64,000 nt of DNA from Conchocele bisecta (GCA_029237695.1 CM055265.1:46747056-46811055); one strand, 5' to 3'; positions 23,053 to 33,394 are shown, counted from the first letter of the stretch. Program-made: numbers and translations. The notes: generated by a model not told the origin, from the sequence alone.

Positions 23053-23606
23053 ATGACTGGTCAGCATTCAGAATGGACGACCGATCATTCAACAGCTATG
23101 GCCGACTGAAGGTGTTCAACTCGACCCACTTACACTGGGAGCAGGTAGGCGTGATCAATAACACCATTCTCGATTCCATATGGGTGACTCAGAAGTCACA
23201 CGGCCGCTTCCAACAGGCGGCGCTCGAACCAGAGCAAAAACAGAAAATCACGGAACAGTTGGAGAAGGAAGAAGAGATAGAGAAATCCAAGAAACCGTCG
23301 CAGACCGGCAGCAGCGATAAACCATCAAGTACATTGGAGAAGGTTACAAAAGCAATCAAGGGTGTGGACACAAAAGTGATAATTGGAATCTCGTTTGGTG
23401 TCTTTGTGTTGATCTTCCTGCTAATTGTTTTAATAGTGCGCAAGTGTTGTCGGAGACGACAGAAGACATTTCGGCGGTGGGAAATGTTGGATTATGGGAA
23501 AAAGTTTTACACAAATGTGAAAAATGATGAAAAAGAGGCGGATGACTTTGAAGCGGATGTTAATGATGGGACGACGAAGCTGCTTACAGACGATGTCCGT
23601 GGTTGA
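23053..23606 (+). CDS. ACP7: ACP7-like purple acid phosphatase, terminal coding exon with TM anchor
   Basis: The first part completes the phosphatase fold (DWSAFRMDDRSFNSYG, LKVFNSTHLHWEQVG, ILDSIWVTQKSHGRF). It is followed by a charged, Glu/Lys/Ser-rich linker of about 55 residues. Next comes one hydrophobic segment (VIIGISFGVFVLIFLLIVLI and one more residue), then RKCCRRRQKTFRR and an acidic tail ending LLTDDVRG before TGA at 23604-23606. The basic stretch after the helix predicts type I topology: catalytic domain outside or luminal, about 55-residue tail in the cytosol. The CC pair is a possible acylation site. AT at the exon start completes the codon begun by C at 3964. Vertebrate ACP7 as I know it ends soon after the phosphatase domain, so the anchor is an added feature. 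Family call secure; topology inferred. Confidence 0.88.
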
Positions 23607-23711
23607 TGGTGGCTTTGTTGTTATGTGCAAATTGGTGATATGATGGATACAACCAGTGTAGACCCAGATTATTCGATAATCTCTATGGGCAGTTAGTGTT
23701 TCCTTAATGAC

Positions 23712-23822
23712 CTGGTCCCGGTTGCTCAAAACCTCTGTTAGCTTAACAGACTGTTAAATCCTTAGCAATGCTAAGGATTTAACAGTCTGTTAAGCTAACA
23801 GAAGCTTTGTGCAACCGGGCCT
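23712..23822. repeat. Near-perfect palindrome in the ACP7 3' UTR region
   Basis: Two arms of about 53 bp, GGTTGCTCAAAACCTCTGTT... and its near-exact complement ...GAAGCTTTGTGCAACC, meet near 23767. It begins 105 bases after the stop codon and before the candidate poly(A) signal, so it would form a long hairpin in the mRNA. The ends CCCGG/CCGGG suggest a small MITE. Confidence 0.85.
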
Positions 23823-23874
23823 GATATGATATCTGAGCCACTGGGTGGACAAAAGGCACCTTACAAACATTTTA

Positions 23875-23880
23875 AATAAA
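23875..23880 (+). promoter_or_regulatory. Candidate poly(A) signal for ACP7
   Basis: AATAAA lies 269 bases after the stop codon and is followed within about 35 bases by a T/G-rich stretch (TTTTCTGTGCATGTT). It is the first good hexamer downstream of the terminal exon on this strand. No cleavage site can be proved from sequence. Confidence 0.5.
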
Positions 23881-24065
23881 TTTCAGATTCCGGTCCCATT
23901 TTCTGTGCATGTTCCCCAAATTAGTACTCAAAATCACACAGTTTGATTGGCCGAGACAGCTCAGTCTTGACCAATCAAACTTCATGATTTCGAGCAGAAG
24001 AATGGAGTACATGCTTATAAAAGCATGGGCATGGATTCTTGTGCATATTCCAAGTCGGATTAGGA

Positions 24066-24310
24066 AATGTGGCTGTGACTGGAGACATGGAGCTTGTGGG
24101 TTTTATGACCAGTGTAGATCCAGATCAGCCTGTGCATCCACACAGTCTGATCAGGACCTACACTGTTCACCATTCGATCAATGAAACACCCGTCATGCTT
24201 CTAACAAGAAATATAGACCGTTATCAGGCTATAGGAGTGTGCTATTTTAGCAAGAGCTACACTGGTCACAAAACCCATAAGTCCCATTTCTCCAGTTACG
24301 ACCACAAATA
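24066..24310. mobile_element. MITE family B, complete copy
   Basis: About 245 bp with terminal inverted repeats of roughly 45 bp: ATGTGGCTGTGACTGGAGA at the left and its degenerate complement (TCTCCAGTTACGACCACA) at the right. Internal landmarks are CAGATCAGCCTGTGCATCC and TCTAACAAGAAATATAGACC. Other copies in the window: 31014-31256, 26008-26236, and one split by another insertion at 53173/54962. Confidence 0.8.
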
Positions 24311-24628
24311 TTCCTTGCCGATGGCAGTATGGCTACTTCAGTGACTGAATATTAAACGGTCGAACAGCAAATAAACAGGCTGATCTGGGGCTGTAATGGT
24401 CACAGACTTAATAATGTAGCTTTTGTCAGCCGTGATCCATGTGACATTCATCTGTTCGGTATCATCAAAACCAGCCACTACGGCCATTTTCTTTTAACTC
24501 TTATAACTCATATGTTGTCACCCATTTTCTTTTGTTAATTTCTTGACAAAAACATGTTTTGTCAGTGCATGAGAATCATCTCCTATTGAGATGATTCTCA
24601 TGCACCTTTGAACGTACATGTATGTTTC

Positions 24629-24842
24629 TTAACCCTTATAATACTGAATTTAAATTTGTTGTGTGCTGTTTATTTTTTACTTTCCATTTTTCTCATCAAA
24701 AACATGGTTTGACAGCACTTTAGAATCATTTCCAATGGAAATGATTCTAAAATGCTGACAAACCATGTTTTTACTGAGAGAAGAGACAAAATATGACACA
24801 GCAGCAGACGACTATTTTCGGCTCCCGCATTCTAAGGGTTAA
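24629..24842. mobile_element. TTAA-flanked palindromic MITE family D
   Basis: The element starts TTAACCCTTATAATACTG and ends CGCATTCTAAGGGTTAA, with a central palindrome (CAGCACTTTAGAATCATTTC / GAAATGATTCTAAAATGCTG) and the flanking motif GTCGTCTGCTG in inverted copies. TTAA at both ends followed by CCCTTA fits a piggyBac-like MITE. Partial hairpins of the same kind lie at 24550-24605. Family identity is an inference from termini only. Confidence 0.7.
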
Positions 24843-24964
24843 CAAATATGAAAAAGGCAGACATCTTTTCCGTCTTTTACGGGTTAATTACAAACTGGAC
24901 ATCAACCAATTGTTTACACAGGTTGTCATGGCAACATGCACCCATTCGTCATAACACTTCATTG

Positions 24965-25150
24965 TTAACCCTTACTATGCTGAATTAAATTTTGTCGTCT
25001 GCTGGAAACTATTTATTTTCAATATTTCTCGATAAAAACATGTTTTGGGAAGCGCTGAGAATCGTCTCCACTGGAGCATTTTGTTAAGAATTAAAGCAAA
25101 AATGAAAAACAGCAGACGACAATTTTCGTCTCCCGCGTAGTGAGGGTTAA
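24965..25150. mobile_element. TTAA-flanked palindromic MITE family D
   Basis: The element starts TTAACCCTTACTATGCTG and ends CGCGTAGTGAGGGTTAA. The GTCGTCTGCTG motif and the AAAACATGTTTTG stem are present; the centre is partly degraded (GAGAATCGTCTCCACTGG). Confidence 0.68.
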
Positions 25151-25197
25151 TCAAATATAAGAAATCCTATCTGATTAAATGGTTGTGGATGCATCAG

Positions 25198-25482
25198 TAG
25201 CCGATTTCACCAACATTGCAAAGTATACTTTGAGGGAGTAATCATTTATTTTTCCTGAAATGCATTATTTCATATAGAACTAACGACTGCATATATTTGA
25301 TGATTAAAAGTATGCAGAATTATTATACTGAATTTATTACATTATCACAGCCATTTTGGCTGTGACAATGTAATAAATTCAGTATAATAAAAATTAATAA
25401 ATTTATCCTAAAATTGAAAATTTCTCCCTCAAAGTATACTTTGCTAGAAAAGTATACTTTGCAATGTTGGTGAAATGGGCTA
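25198..25482. mobile_element. MITE family A, complete copy flanked by CAG/CAG
   Basis: Terminal inverted repeats TAGCCGATTTCACCAACATT and AATGTTGGTGAAATGGGCTA flank sub-terminal AAGTATACTTT motifs and a central palindrome of about 36-bp arms (TTATTATACTGAATTTATTA ... CACAGCC / GGCTGTG ...). The triplet CAG lies on both sides, a candidate 3-bp target duplication. The left sub-terminal part is shortened relative to the copy at 35792. Confidence 0.88.
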
Positions 25483-25685
25483 CAGGTATATTGTAGATAA
25501 AATTTGTAATTAACTTGATTATCACAGTAAACAGTTTTGAAATCTTTTTGAAATACAAGATTTGTTTCCGCCGAGACATCGAGTAAAATAAAGCCCGTAT
25601 TTCAAAAAGATTGTTGAATAAATAATATATTACATGTACCCGCACCGAGTACAAGTGGAATTGTGACATGTAAGTACATGTACAA

Positions 25686-25945
25686 ATGGGGGGAAAATCC
25701 CAAAATCAGAACTGAATATTTACAATAAAAAACTATATATTCAGCCCTGAAATCAGAATAATCCTGATCTGATGCCAGGTCCTCACCACACCAAAATCAC
25801 TTGGGCCCCCTCCCAAAAGCAATAGGATCAGTAATAATCTTACTACTTTTATAATGGGCAATAACCCAATTCAACTCCCAGGTAACAAAAGAGCCAAAGA
25901 TAAAAACGTACCTGAGGGCCAAACCAGGCAAATCATGATTCCTAT
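25686..25945 (-). mobile_element. SINE-like family S, inverted partial copy
   Basis: On the minus strand this matches the body of family S (TTTGGTGTGGTGAGGACCTG, CAGGGCTGAATATA, GATTTTGGGATTTTCCCCCC). It is degraded and lacks the 5' start and the A-rich tail seen at 29549-30367. Confidence 0.65.
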
Positions 25946-26007
25946 AAGGAGGAACCCCTACCGTTAATTTACGCCTTCACATTCGCCCGACCAACCACCC
26001 ACAGAAA

Positions 26008-26236
26008 TGGGGCTTATGGCATTTATGACCAGTGTAGCTCCTGATCAAATAGCCTGTAGCCTGATAACGATCTATATTGCTTGTTAGAAGCATGACAGGG
26101 TTTCATTAATGGAATGGCACAGTGCAGATCTACACTGGTCACAAAGCCCATAAGCCCTATTTCTCCATTCATGCACTGGCTGATCTGGATCAATACTGGT
26201 CGCAAAAGCCATAAGCCCTATTTCTCCAGCCACAGC
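26008..26236 (-). mobile_element. MITE family B, degraded copy
   Basis: This carries both inverted ends (GAAATGGGGCTTATGGCATT and CATAAGCCCTATTTCTCCAG). It has the intact internal segment GCCTGATAACGATCTATATT, which serves as the uninterrupted reference for the insertion at 53261-54830. Confidence 0.7.
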
Positions 26237-26359
26237 CACGTTGATCATCATTCATATTTTCATCATTCATATGTTCATCACAGCCTTAACCTTTCCATAT
26301 CCAAGTTACATGTAAAATGACTGAACATATGTGAGCTTTTTCAAAGATTATAAGCACTC

Positions 26360-26575
26360 TTAACCCTTACACATTTGTTGTCGTCTGCTGTTTCCATTTT
26401 TATCATCAAAAACATGGTTTGACATCAACATTAGAATAATTTACAACATGGTTTGACAGCACTTCATTGGAAATGATTCTGAAGTGCTGTCAAGCCATGT
26501 TTTTATTGAGAAATAAGGCTAAGATATAAAAGCAACAGCAGACGACAATTGTTGTGTGTAGCGGTCTAAGGGTTA
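26360..26575. mobile_element. TTAA-flanked palindromic MITE family D
   Basis: TTAACCCTTACACATTTGTT at the left and GCGGTCTAAGGGTTAA at the right, with inverted GTCGTCTGCTG motifs and the stem AAAACATGGTTTGACA / TCAAGCCATGTTTTT. An internal partial duplication (ACATGGTTTGACA appears twice) makes the left arm longer. Confidence 0.7.
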
Positions 26576-27255
26576 AAAATTTAATGTACAGATAAATGAA
26601 TTCACATGATAAATTCACCCCACTCCTATTCTTATACACAGCATACCAAATTGGTTGTAATGTATTAAAGGTACATGCCCACACAGAGAGCACAAACTGT
26701 TCTTTATAGGAATTAAATAAGCGTACATTTATGTCATTATTCCACCAGTTCTAAAAATTACGAGTGCCCGCTATACAGATATAATTATTTAGTAATATTT
26801 ATTTTACTGATAGTGACAGCGGTGGTATCGGGCCTTTTTCATATGCAAATGAGGCATGATATTTTTTTAATTATTTATACAAATTAAATGCCTCACCTGA
26901 AAAAATAGTATTTTTGACAGATTATAAAGTATGATCATTGCACATCAAAATATAAATACAGAGAATAATTAGTAATGTCCGTTAACATTTGAAGGAAACG
27001 CGGTTATCGCCCCTGATATCAGTGTGGATATTTACCTCTGATATAAAATGTATAATAATGCCAATCATTACATGGGGAAATGGTGAATGAATGTTTATTT
27101 TGCCAGCAAATGTCTCTGATGATGTATCTGATATAAAGAACATTGTGTGCCTACTGAGTGGGCATGTACCTTTAAATGTTATGTCATGTGTGCCATTATG
27201 TGGTCTTACCAGATTACAAATGGACCTTACAACATTTGTGATCAGCATAGTCCCA
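26576..27255. other. Intergenic, no assigned feature
   Basis: AT-rich sequence without a convincing open reading frame. The short open frames are not supported by codon pattern or homology I recognise. GGTACATGCCCAC at 26670 and its complement GGGCATGTACC at 27162 hint at the ends of a degraded inverted element. Confidence 0.35.
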
Positions 27256-27499
27256 GGGGCCCGTTTCACTAAACTTTATACAACTAAAGTGTTCGTAAGT
27301 GCAAATTTTATGATTGGCCGGTAATTCTAACTGATGGATTTACATTTATTGAGCATAGGCTGCATGTGCAGCCTATGCTCAATAAATGTAAATCCAATAA
27401 TTGTTTACAAGAAAAGATTGTAAATGTGAAATTTACAGACTATCATAATTTTGCACTACGAACATTTTAGTCCGACGAAGTTTAGTGAAACGGCCCCCA
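27256..27499. mobile_element. Palindromic MITE family E, complete copy
   Basis: GGGGCCCGTTTCACTAAACT at the left and AGTTTAGTGAAACGGCCCCC at the right are the terminal repeats. The centre is a palindrome (GAGCATAGGCTGCATGTGCA ... ). The whole element is close to one long inverted repeat. It is the intact reference for the split copy at 29441-30501. Confidence 0.85.
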
Positions 27500-27671
27500 G
27501 GTCAGCCTGTACATAATTGCAATCTGACAAGGGCTTATGCTGTTTAATATTCACTATAGTAGCATTTCTATTGTCAGCAAACAAATAATCTATATCAAAG
27601 TGTATAATGATGACATTGTAAAACAAATGCAAAGGTTGTAAGGTCTCTTTTGTCAGCTGGTAGTTGTTATA

Positions 27672-27776
27672 GGAATGAATGGCCTTTTTGTGGAATTTAT
27701 CGGCCTTCGTCCAGTATTCCCGCGACTTTTCCAAGTTTATATCCCCGATAAATTCCACAAAAAGGCCATTCATTCC
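27672..27776. repeat. Perfect 32-bp inverted repeat with 41-bp loop
   Basis: GGAATGAATGGCCTTTTTGT... (32 bp) is followed after about 41 bases by its exact complement, ending ACAAAAAGGCCATTCATTCC. No substitutions are seen between the arms, so the structure is either recent or maintained. No neighbouring gene explains it. Confidence 0.85.
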
Positions 27777-28143
27777 TTATAATTCCAGCATTTGAAATAA
27801 ATTCATTAAGAAAATGTGTTTATTTTCCGTTTTCTTAAGAATTATTTTAACTGCGCCTGACGGTTACGGAAAGTAGTTCAGCATGGAGTTTACTGGGATA
27901 TAAATTCTGGACAGAGACTTGCTACGGACCAATCAAATGTTAGGGAATTGTGTAAATATTTTTGTGCTGGAATTATTGCTTCTTATCGTTTTGTCGGCCA
28001 GTGATATCATTCTCACATTCCACACAATTGTTGAAGTGCCATGTCAAACACTGTATTTTTATATTATATGTATAGTACTCCATGACAGAACCTACATGTG
28101 TTTTCAAATGGCATTTAACCCTTACAATGCTATCATCTATTTT
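27777..28143. other. Intergenic, no assigned feature
   Basis: A 110-codon open frame overlaps 27919-28251 but has no recognisable domain and runs into a repeat (family S start). I do not consider it a gene. Confidence 0.3.
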
Positions 28144-28245
28144 GGCATGGGTGGCAGGTGGGAGTATGTGATGGGTAATTTAACGATCGGGGTTCATCCT
28201 TACCACCAGGTGAGAGCATGTGATGGGTACTGTTCTTACTTAGAA
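28144..28245 (+). mobile_element. SINE-like family S, 5' fragment
   Basis: GGTGGCAGGTGGGAGTATGT and GGGTAATTTAACGATCGGGG match the start of family S at 28889, 29549 and 35561. The rest of the element is missing. Confidence 0.6.
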
Positions 28246-28477
28246 CTGTAAAACATTTCTTGAGTGAAACAAGTTCCGACAGCACATCTCCTGTGGGGAT
28301 GATTCTCATGACATTCTTTTTACTAAAATAATAGTACAAAAATTAAAACAAACGTCAATATTTGTTTCCCACAATTTTAATCAAAAGCCTATTTTATGCA
28401 ATTAAAAATATACACCACTGGATATTTAGATATTACAAAAATATATCTGCACATTGCAACTTGATTCATGTGTTACT

Positions 28478-28872
28478 CAGAGCTGCAGATAAGCTGCGTA
28501 TTTGCTTAAATACCCAATTAAAATGGCCAAAAACCCAATTGAAATCAGAAGTAGTGAGTATCAAAAAGCAATAAAAAAATTGTGGTACCTTTATCATGCT
28601 GCAGAAAACAGACAACACATATAGCATATTTTTCTTATTTTCCATGAAAACACATCTTGGTATTTCATTAGAATTGTCTCCGAGGAGACAATTCTAATGA
28701 AATGCCAAGATATGTTTTCATTTCAAAGCAAGCTATTCAATAATTGCTGTCTGTTGATGCATAAACAGTAGTGTAATTTTATTTTACCCAATTAAAATTT
28801 TGAAGTACCCAATTGCTTCAGAAATGATGGGAGTGACAATACTCAATTACTAATTGCTTATCTGGAGCACTG
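28478..28872. mobile_element. MITE family C, complete copy
   Basis: About 395 bp with terminal repeats CAGAGCTGCAGATAAGC and GCTTATCTGGAGCACTG. Inside are ACCCAATTAAAATG repeats in both orientations and a central palindrome ATTAGAATTGTCTCCGAGGA / GAGACAATTCTAATG. A second full copy lies at 60662-61062 and half a copy at the window end. Confidence 0.85.
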
Positions 28873-28888
28873 TGTACTCTTCTTGCTC

Positions 28889-29277
28889 CAGTGGGTGGAA
28901 GATGGGAGCATGCGATCGGTATATTAACGATCGGGATTCATCCTAACTGGAATCCCGACCAGAGACCTGATCTGTCCCTCATGTACGTCTTCGGCTTTCT
29001 TGTATGTGAGAGTTGAATCTGCTTATACGAGTAATATGATTATTCGTAATCCCATTACTTTTAGGGGAAAGGGCCAGGTGGCTTTGGTGTGGTAGGCTTA
29101 TTCTAATTTCAGGGTTTAATATATACTTTTTTCGATGTAAATATTCTGTTCGGATTTTGGGATTTTCTTCAAATGCAGCAGGTTAAATATGTGATTTAAA
29201 CCCATTAGCCGGCCTTAAATTACCGTAGCTGTTGATAGTCCGTTAGACTCCAATAAACCATATAAATCCTCCAAAAT
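28889..29277 (+). mobile_element. SINE-like family S, near-complete copy
   Basis: This copy starts GTGGGTGGAAGATGGGAGCA and contains GATCGGGATTCATCCTAAC, TTGTATGTGAGAGTTGAATC and AATGCAGCAGGTTAAA. It ends GCTGTTGATAGTCCGTTAGA with a CCAATAAACC tail. The structure suggests a non-autonomous retroposon. No RNA polymerase III promoter boxes were convincingly seen. Confidence 0.65.
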
Positions 29278-29440
29278 AAACCTAGAATTTACCACGTTAT
29301 TAGCATTCCGTGGTCACAGCAGCCCATGCTTATATTGTAGCTACTGCCATCGGGTGTCAATCAAACAAAAACACTTTTGTTTACATGTGTGTATTTTATT
29401 ACATCAATTTGCAAGAACACATCGTTTAAGTCTGGAGCGA

Positions 29441-29548
29441 GGGGGCCGTTTCACTAAACTTTGTACGACTAAAATGTTCATAAGTGCAAAATTATGTAAA
29501 TTTCATACTGTTTTCTTGTAAACAATTATTGGATTTACATGTATTGAG
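29441..29548. mobile_element. MITE family E, left half of a split copy
   Basis: GGGGGCCGTTTCACTAAACT up to ACATGTATTGAG. It continues at 30368 after an 819-bp insertion, with ACATGTATTGAG repeated on the far side. Confidence 0.85.
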
Positions 29549-30367
29549 GTGGGTGGCAGGTGGGAGCACGCGATGGGTAATTTAATGATCGGGGTTCATC
29601 CTTAACAGACTAAACTGGCTTAACGATTGGGTTCATACTTTCCGGAACCCACTATACCGGATTTGGCCCTCATGTACATTTTTGGCTTTCTTGTATGTGA
29701 GAGTTGAGTCGGGCTATGCCCCATATATAAAAGTAAGATTAGCGCTAATCCTATTACTTTTAGGGGATGGGATAAATGATGCTGGTGTGGCGAGGGCCTG
29801 GCACCAGATCAGGTTGTTCTAATTTCAGGACTGAATATATATTTTGATTGTAAATATTGAGTTCTGAAGTTGGGATTTACCCCCCTTGGACAGGTGGATA
29901 TGGGACTCGACCCCGTTGACCCGTCTGCGTGTAGACTCCCTGAGGCTTGTACCTCTATGTCAGAAAAGCGGACGTTAAACCCTATTCACTCACTCACTCA
30001 CTCATCCTTAACAGAATCCCGACTGGAGACCTGGTTTGGCCCTCACATACGTCTTTGGCATTTTGTATGTGACAGTTGAATCTGGTTATACCTCTTATAA
30101 GAGTAATCCTACCGGTATTACTTTTAAATAGGGGAAGGGGCCAAGTGACTTTGGTGCGGCATGGACCTGGCACCATGTCAGGTTATTCTAATTTCAGGGC
30201 TGAATATGTTGTATCTCGATGTAAATATTCCGATGTAAATATTCCGTTCTGATTTTGGGATTTTCCCCCCAATGCAGCAGGTTAAAACGGGATCGAACCT
30301 GTTTGCCAGGCCTTACATGACCTTAGCTGTTGATAGGCCGTTAAACACCAATAAACAAACAAACAAA
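29549..30367 (+). mobile_element. SINE-like family S dimer inserted in MITE E, 12-bp target duplication
   Basis: The insertion is bounded on both sides by ACATGTATTGAG (29537-29548 and 30368-30379), a perfect 12-bp duplication typical of target-primed reverse transcription. Inside are two S-type units. The first starts GTGGGTGGCAGGTGGGAGCA and ends in a CACTCACTCACTCACTC run near 29985-30003. The second ends GCTGTTGATAGGCCGTTAAA and a CCAATAAACAAACAAACAAA tail. The tandem arrangement and A-rich tail indicate a retroposed dimer. Confidence 0.85.
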
Positions 30368-30501
30368 ACATGTATTGAGCATAGGCTGCATATGCAGCCT
30401 CTATGTTCAATAAATGTAAATCCATCAATTGAAATTTCCAGACGATCCTAAATTTGCACTTACGAACATTTTTGTCGTATAAAGTTTAGTGAAACGGGCC
30501 C
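30368..30501. mobile_element. MITE family E, right half of a split copy
   Basis: It resumes with ACATGTATTGAGCATAGGCT and ends AAGTTTAGTGAAACGGGCCC, matching the intact element at 27256-27499. Confidence 0.85.
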
Positions 30502-30668
30502 AGCTCTTTAAAAACGGTATCTTAACCCATTGCTACTAATGTCAACATGTCACACCACAGTGCCACTGTTGAGTGTAGATCTTGATGAGCCGGCTTTTAG
30601 TGAGGTGTCACATCAGAATCAACACTGAATGAATGTTTACAATGTTACCTCTTTCATGATTAATGGAC

Positions 30669-30890
30669 TACCGTAATGACCCTAAATATTCGGACACCAT
30701 TTGTTTTGAGAAACCCTTATTAAATAGGGATTTCCCAAAACAAATTGTATCCAAATACATTGTTATTGTAACAAACCAGTACAACCATACTGACTGTAAA
30801 TATTTAAGACGTTCCTTGCTGTCAGAAACTGTATATTAATGTGTGTTTCCTGCAATAAAGTGTGTCCGAATATTTAGGTTGTTTACAGTA
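30669..30890. mobile_element. Palindromic mariner-like MITE (TACCGTAA ends)
   Basis: TACCGTAATGACCCTAAATA at the left and TCCGAATATTTAGG...ACAGTA at the right, with the central pair CAAATTGTATCCAAATA and GGACACCATTTGTTTTG. It is the same family as 52765-52977. TA at both ends fits Tc1/mariner-type insertion, which is an inference. Confidence 0.65.
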
Positions 30891-31013
30891 CTGGTAGTCT
30901 AAAGATTAACATGATTAATGGACTAGTCAACATTAACATGGCATCACCATTGAATAGTTAATTACATACAGGTGAAAGGGTAAAACCTCGTTGTCATGTT
31001 ATGTAGAACATAT

Positions 31014-31256
31014 ATGTGGCTGTGACTGGAGAAATGGGGCTTATGGGTTTTGCGACCAGTGGAGATCCAGATCAGCCTGTGCATCCGCACAGTCTGATCT
31101 GGATCTGCACTGTTTGCCATCCCATCAATGAAACAACCGTCGTGTTTCTAACGAGCAATAAAGATCGTTATCAGGCTATACGAATGTGCTCTTTGACCAT
31201 TAGCTACACTGGTGACAAATCCCATAAGCCCCATTTCTACAGTCACAGCCACAGAT
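31014..31256. mobile_element. MITE family B, complete copy
   Basis: ATGTGGCTGTGACTGGAGAA and its complement ...TCTACAGTCACAGCCACA bound 243 bp with the usual interior (CAGATCAGCCTGTGCATCCG, CGATCAATGAAAC-type motif, TCGTTATCAGGCTATACG). Confidence 0.85.
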
Positions 31257-31617
31257 GATATAGCATTTAATGTGAGGGGAGACAATCATGCTGAGATAAT
31301 CAAAGGGAGATAATCATGTGAGAAGGTAGTATTTTGTAGGCGGCTGGCTGGCTGACACATAAGACCATATGACATTTGTAACCATTGTCCATATTATCCC
31401 TTATTCTCACTGTCTGATTTGGATCTTTTAGAATTTGGCGACATCGGCGATGTAATGGCGATCAGTGCATGCCCTGATCAGCCTGCGCAGGCTGATCTGG
31501 GGCTATTCTGATCGCTTATGTCGTATGGTCCCGTTTGTCAGCTCAAAGTCCTAATGATCAATGCATTGAATGAAACTGGGCATATTTTTTACGACCAGTG
31601 TATATTCCAATATAAAC

Positions 31618-31755
31618 TTAACCCTTAGACCGCTACACACAACAATTGTCGTCTGCTGTTGCTTTTATATCTTGTTTTATTTCTCAATAAAAAACATGGT
31701 TTGGCAGCACTTCAGAATCATTTCCAAGCATGTTTTTGATGATAAAAATGGAAAC
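31618..31755. mobile_element. TTAA MITE family D, truncated
   Basis: It starts TTAACCCTTAGACCGCTACA and includes the GTCGTCTGCTG motif and TCAGAATCATTTCCAAGCAT, but has no right TTAA end. Confidence 0.6.
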
Positions 31756-32084
31756 TAGAGCAGCTGAAGCTGCATCAACGGTTTGAGGCTTGATGTACTG
31801 ACAAACGTACACTGGCAAAGTGATTAGAAGACATTGCCAATGACGAAAACATATGAAACTCAAAAAAAATTGATGCAATTCCAATGAAATTGAAAAAATA
31901 AAGTTTTGTATTTTCAGAATCGCTTGACTATCCTAAGCATTTTTCATTATATAACGTTCTACGAAATGTGTACCGTTAACCCCCTAGTCTGACATTGAAG
32001 TTGAGACGATTCTAAAGCACTCACAGCATGTCAGTTCGTATATAAAATGAAAATTGTTTATATTGTTTTTTAACGTGACGCTGT
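31756..32084. other. Intergenic, no assigned feature
   Basis: AT-rich, no open frame of interest, no family recognised. Confidence 0.3.
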
Positions 32085-32800
32085 CAAACTTCAAATGCAT
32101 GTAGCTCTCTCATTTGAGCAGATAGCTAAAAACTACCAGCGATGCGGAGATAGAGAATTTTGTTGCCTTTTTAATGGAAAAAAATATTTGAAATCGGTTG
32201 AATAATAAAAGTTATGACCATTTCAAATTTAAAAAAATGAAAGAACCAAACTTCAAATGCCTACAACTCTCTCATTTGGGCAGATAGCCAAAAAACTCCA
32301 GCGAAACGGAGATAGAGAATTTTGTTGGCTTTTTAATGGAAAAAAAATATTTGAAATCGGTTAGATAATAAAAAAGTTATGAACATTTCAAATTTGAAAA
32401 ATTGAAAAAAACAACTTCAAGTCCAAGTTTGAAAGACAATAGAATCAGATATTCAAGCCATTGCTCTGAAAAATATCATCTTCTGTGCGGATGAATGTCC
32501 CGCGTGACGCTGTCAAAAAATTATGTTGCTGAGATTACTGTACAAATTGGAAACTGTTTTCAAAGACCATAAAAATAAAATAAAAAATCTACCCGTTAAA
32601 ATAAAATAAAAATCTGAAATTGTTGATTTTTTTCATTTTTCTCAATTTCACATGTCTATAGCTCTCTCATTTGAGCAGATAGCCAAACATTGTCAGCGAA
32701 GCGAAGATAGAGAATTCTCGCAGCTTTACAATTCAAAAAGAATTTTTGAAATCGTTGGAAAATAAGGAAGTTATAGGGAATTATATGATATATGACGTCA
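32085..32800. repeat. Diverged tandem blocks (CTCTCATTTGAGCAGATAGC)
   Basis: A block containing CTCTCATTTGAGCAGATAGC, a GCGGAGATAGAGAATTTTG segment and TTTGAAATCGGTTGAATAAT occurs near 32109, 32269 and 32660, with spacings of about 160 and 390 bases. Probably an old tandem or mosaic repeat; no coding content. Confidence 0.6.
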
Positions 32801-33096
32801 CTTCCGGTTTCGTAGAAAGTGACGTCATGAGAATTCTGAAAATTGCGTTATTCTCGTCTCACTGTTGATGCGAATCGGTATACAAAATTTGAAGTCGATC
32901 CGACCAGCGGTTTGGGCTGTAGTCTCGACGGCTGAATAAAAAGAAAAAAAAAAGAAAAAAAAAAAAACCAACGAAAACAAAAGGTTTGAGGAAACAAATT
33001 CCTCAAACCTAAATAGAAAATAAACAGCAGATGACAAAAAAATTAAGATAGCGGTGTAAGGGTGCACATTTTTGTATGTTGACTGCTGGTAATCTG

Positions 33097-33394
33097 TAGC
33101 CTATTTCATCAACATTGCAAAGTATACTTTACTAGCAAAGGTGAGGGAGTAATCATTTATTTTTCCTGAAATGCATTATTTCATATAGAACTAACAAATG
33201 CATATATTTCATGATTAAAAGTATTCAGAATTATTATACTGAATGTATTACATTATCACAGCCATTAAATGGCTGTGATAATGTAATAAATTCAGTATAA
33301 TAAAATTAATAAATTTTTAAAAAAATTGAAAATTTCTCCCTCAAAGTATACTTTGCTACTAAAGTATACTTTGCAATGTTGATGAAATAGGCTA
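33097..33394. mobile_element. MITE family A, complete copy flanked by CTG/CTG
   Basis: TAGCCTATTTCATCAACATT to AATGTTGATGAAATAGGCTA, 298 bp, with the central TTATTATACTGAATGTATTA palindrome. CTG lies on both sides. Confidence 0.88.

Noticed and set aside
27919..28251. 110-codon plus-strand open frame
   Set aside because: Hydrophobic and low in coding character, it runs into the start of the S repeat and resembles no family I know.
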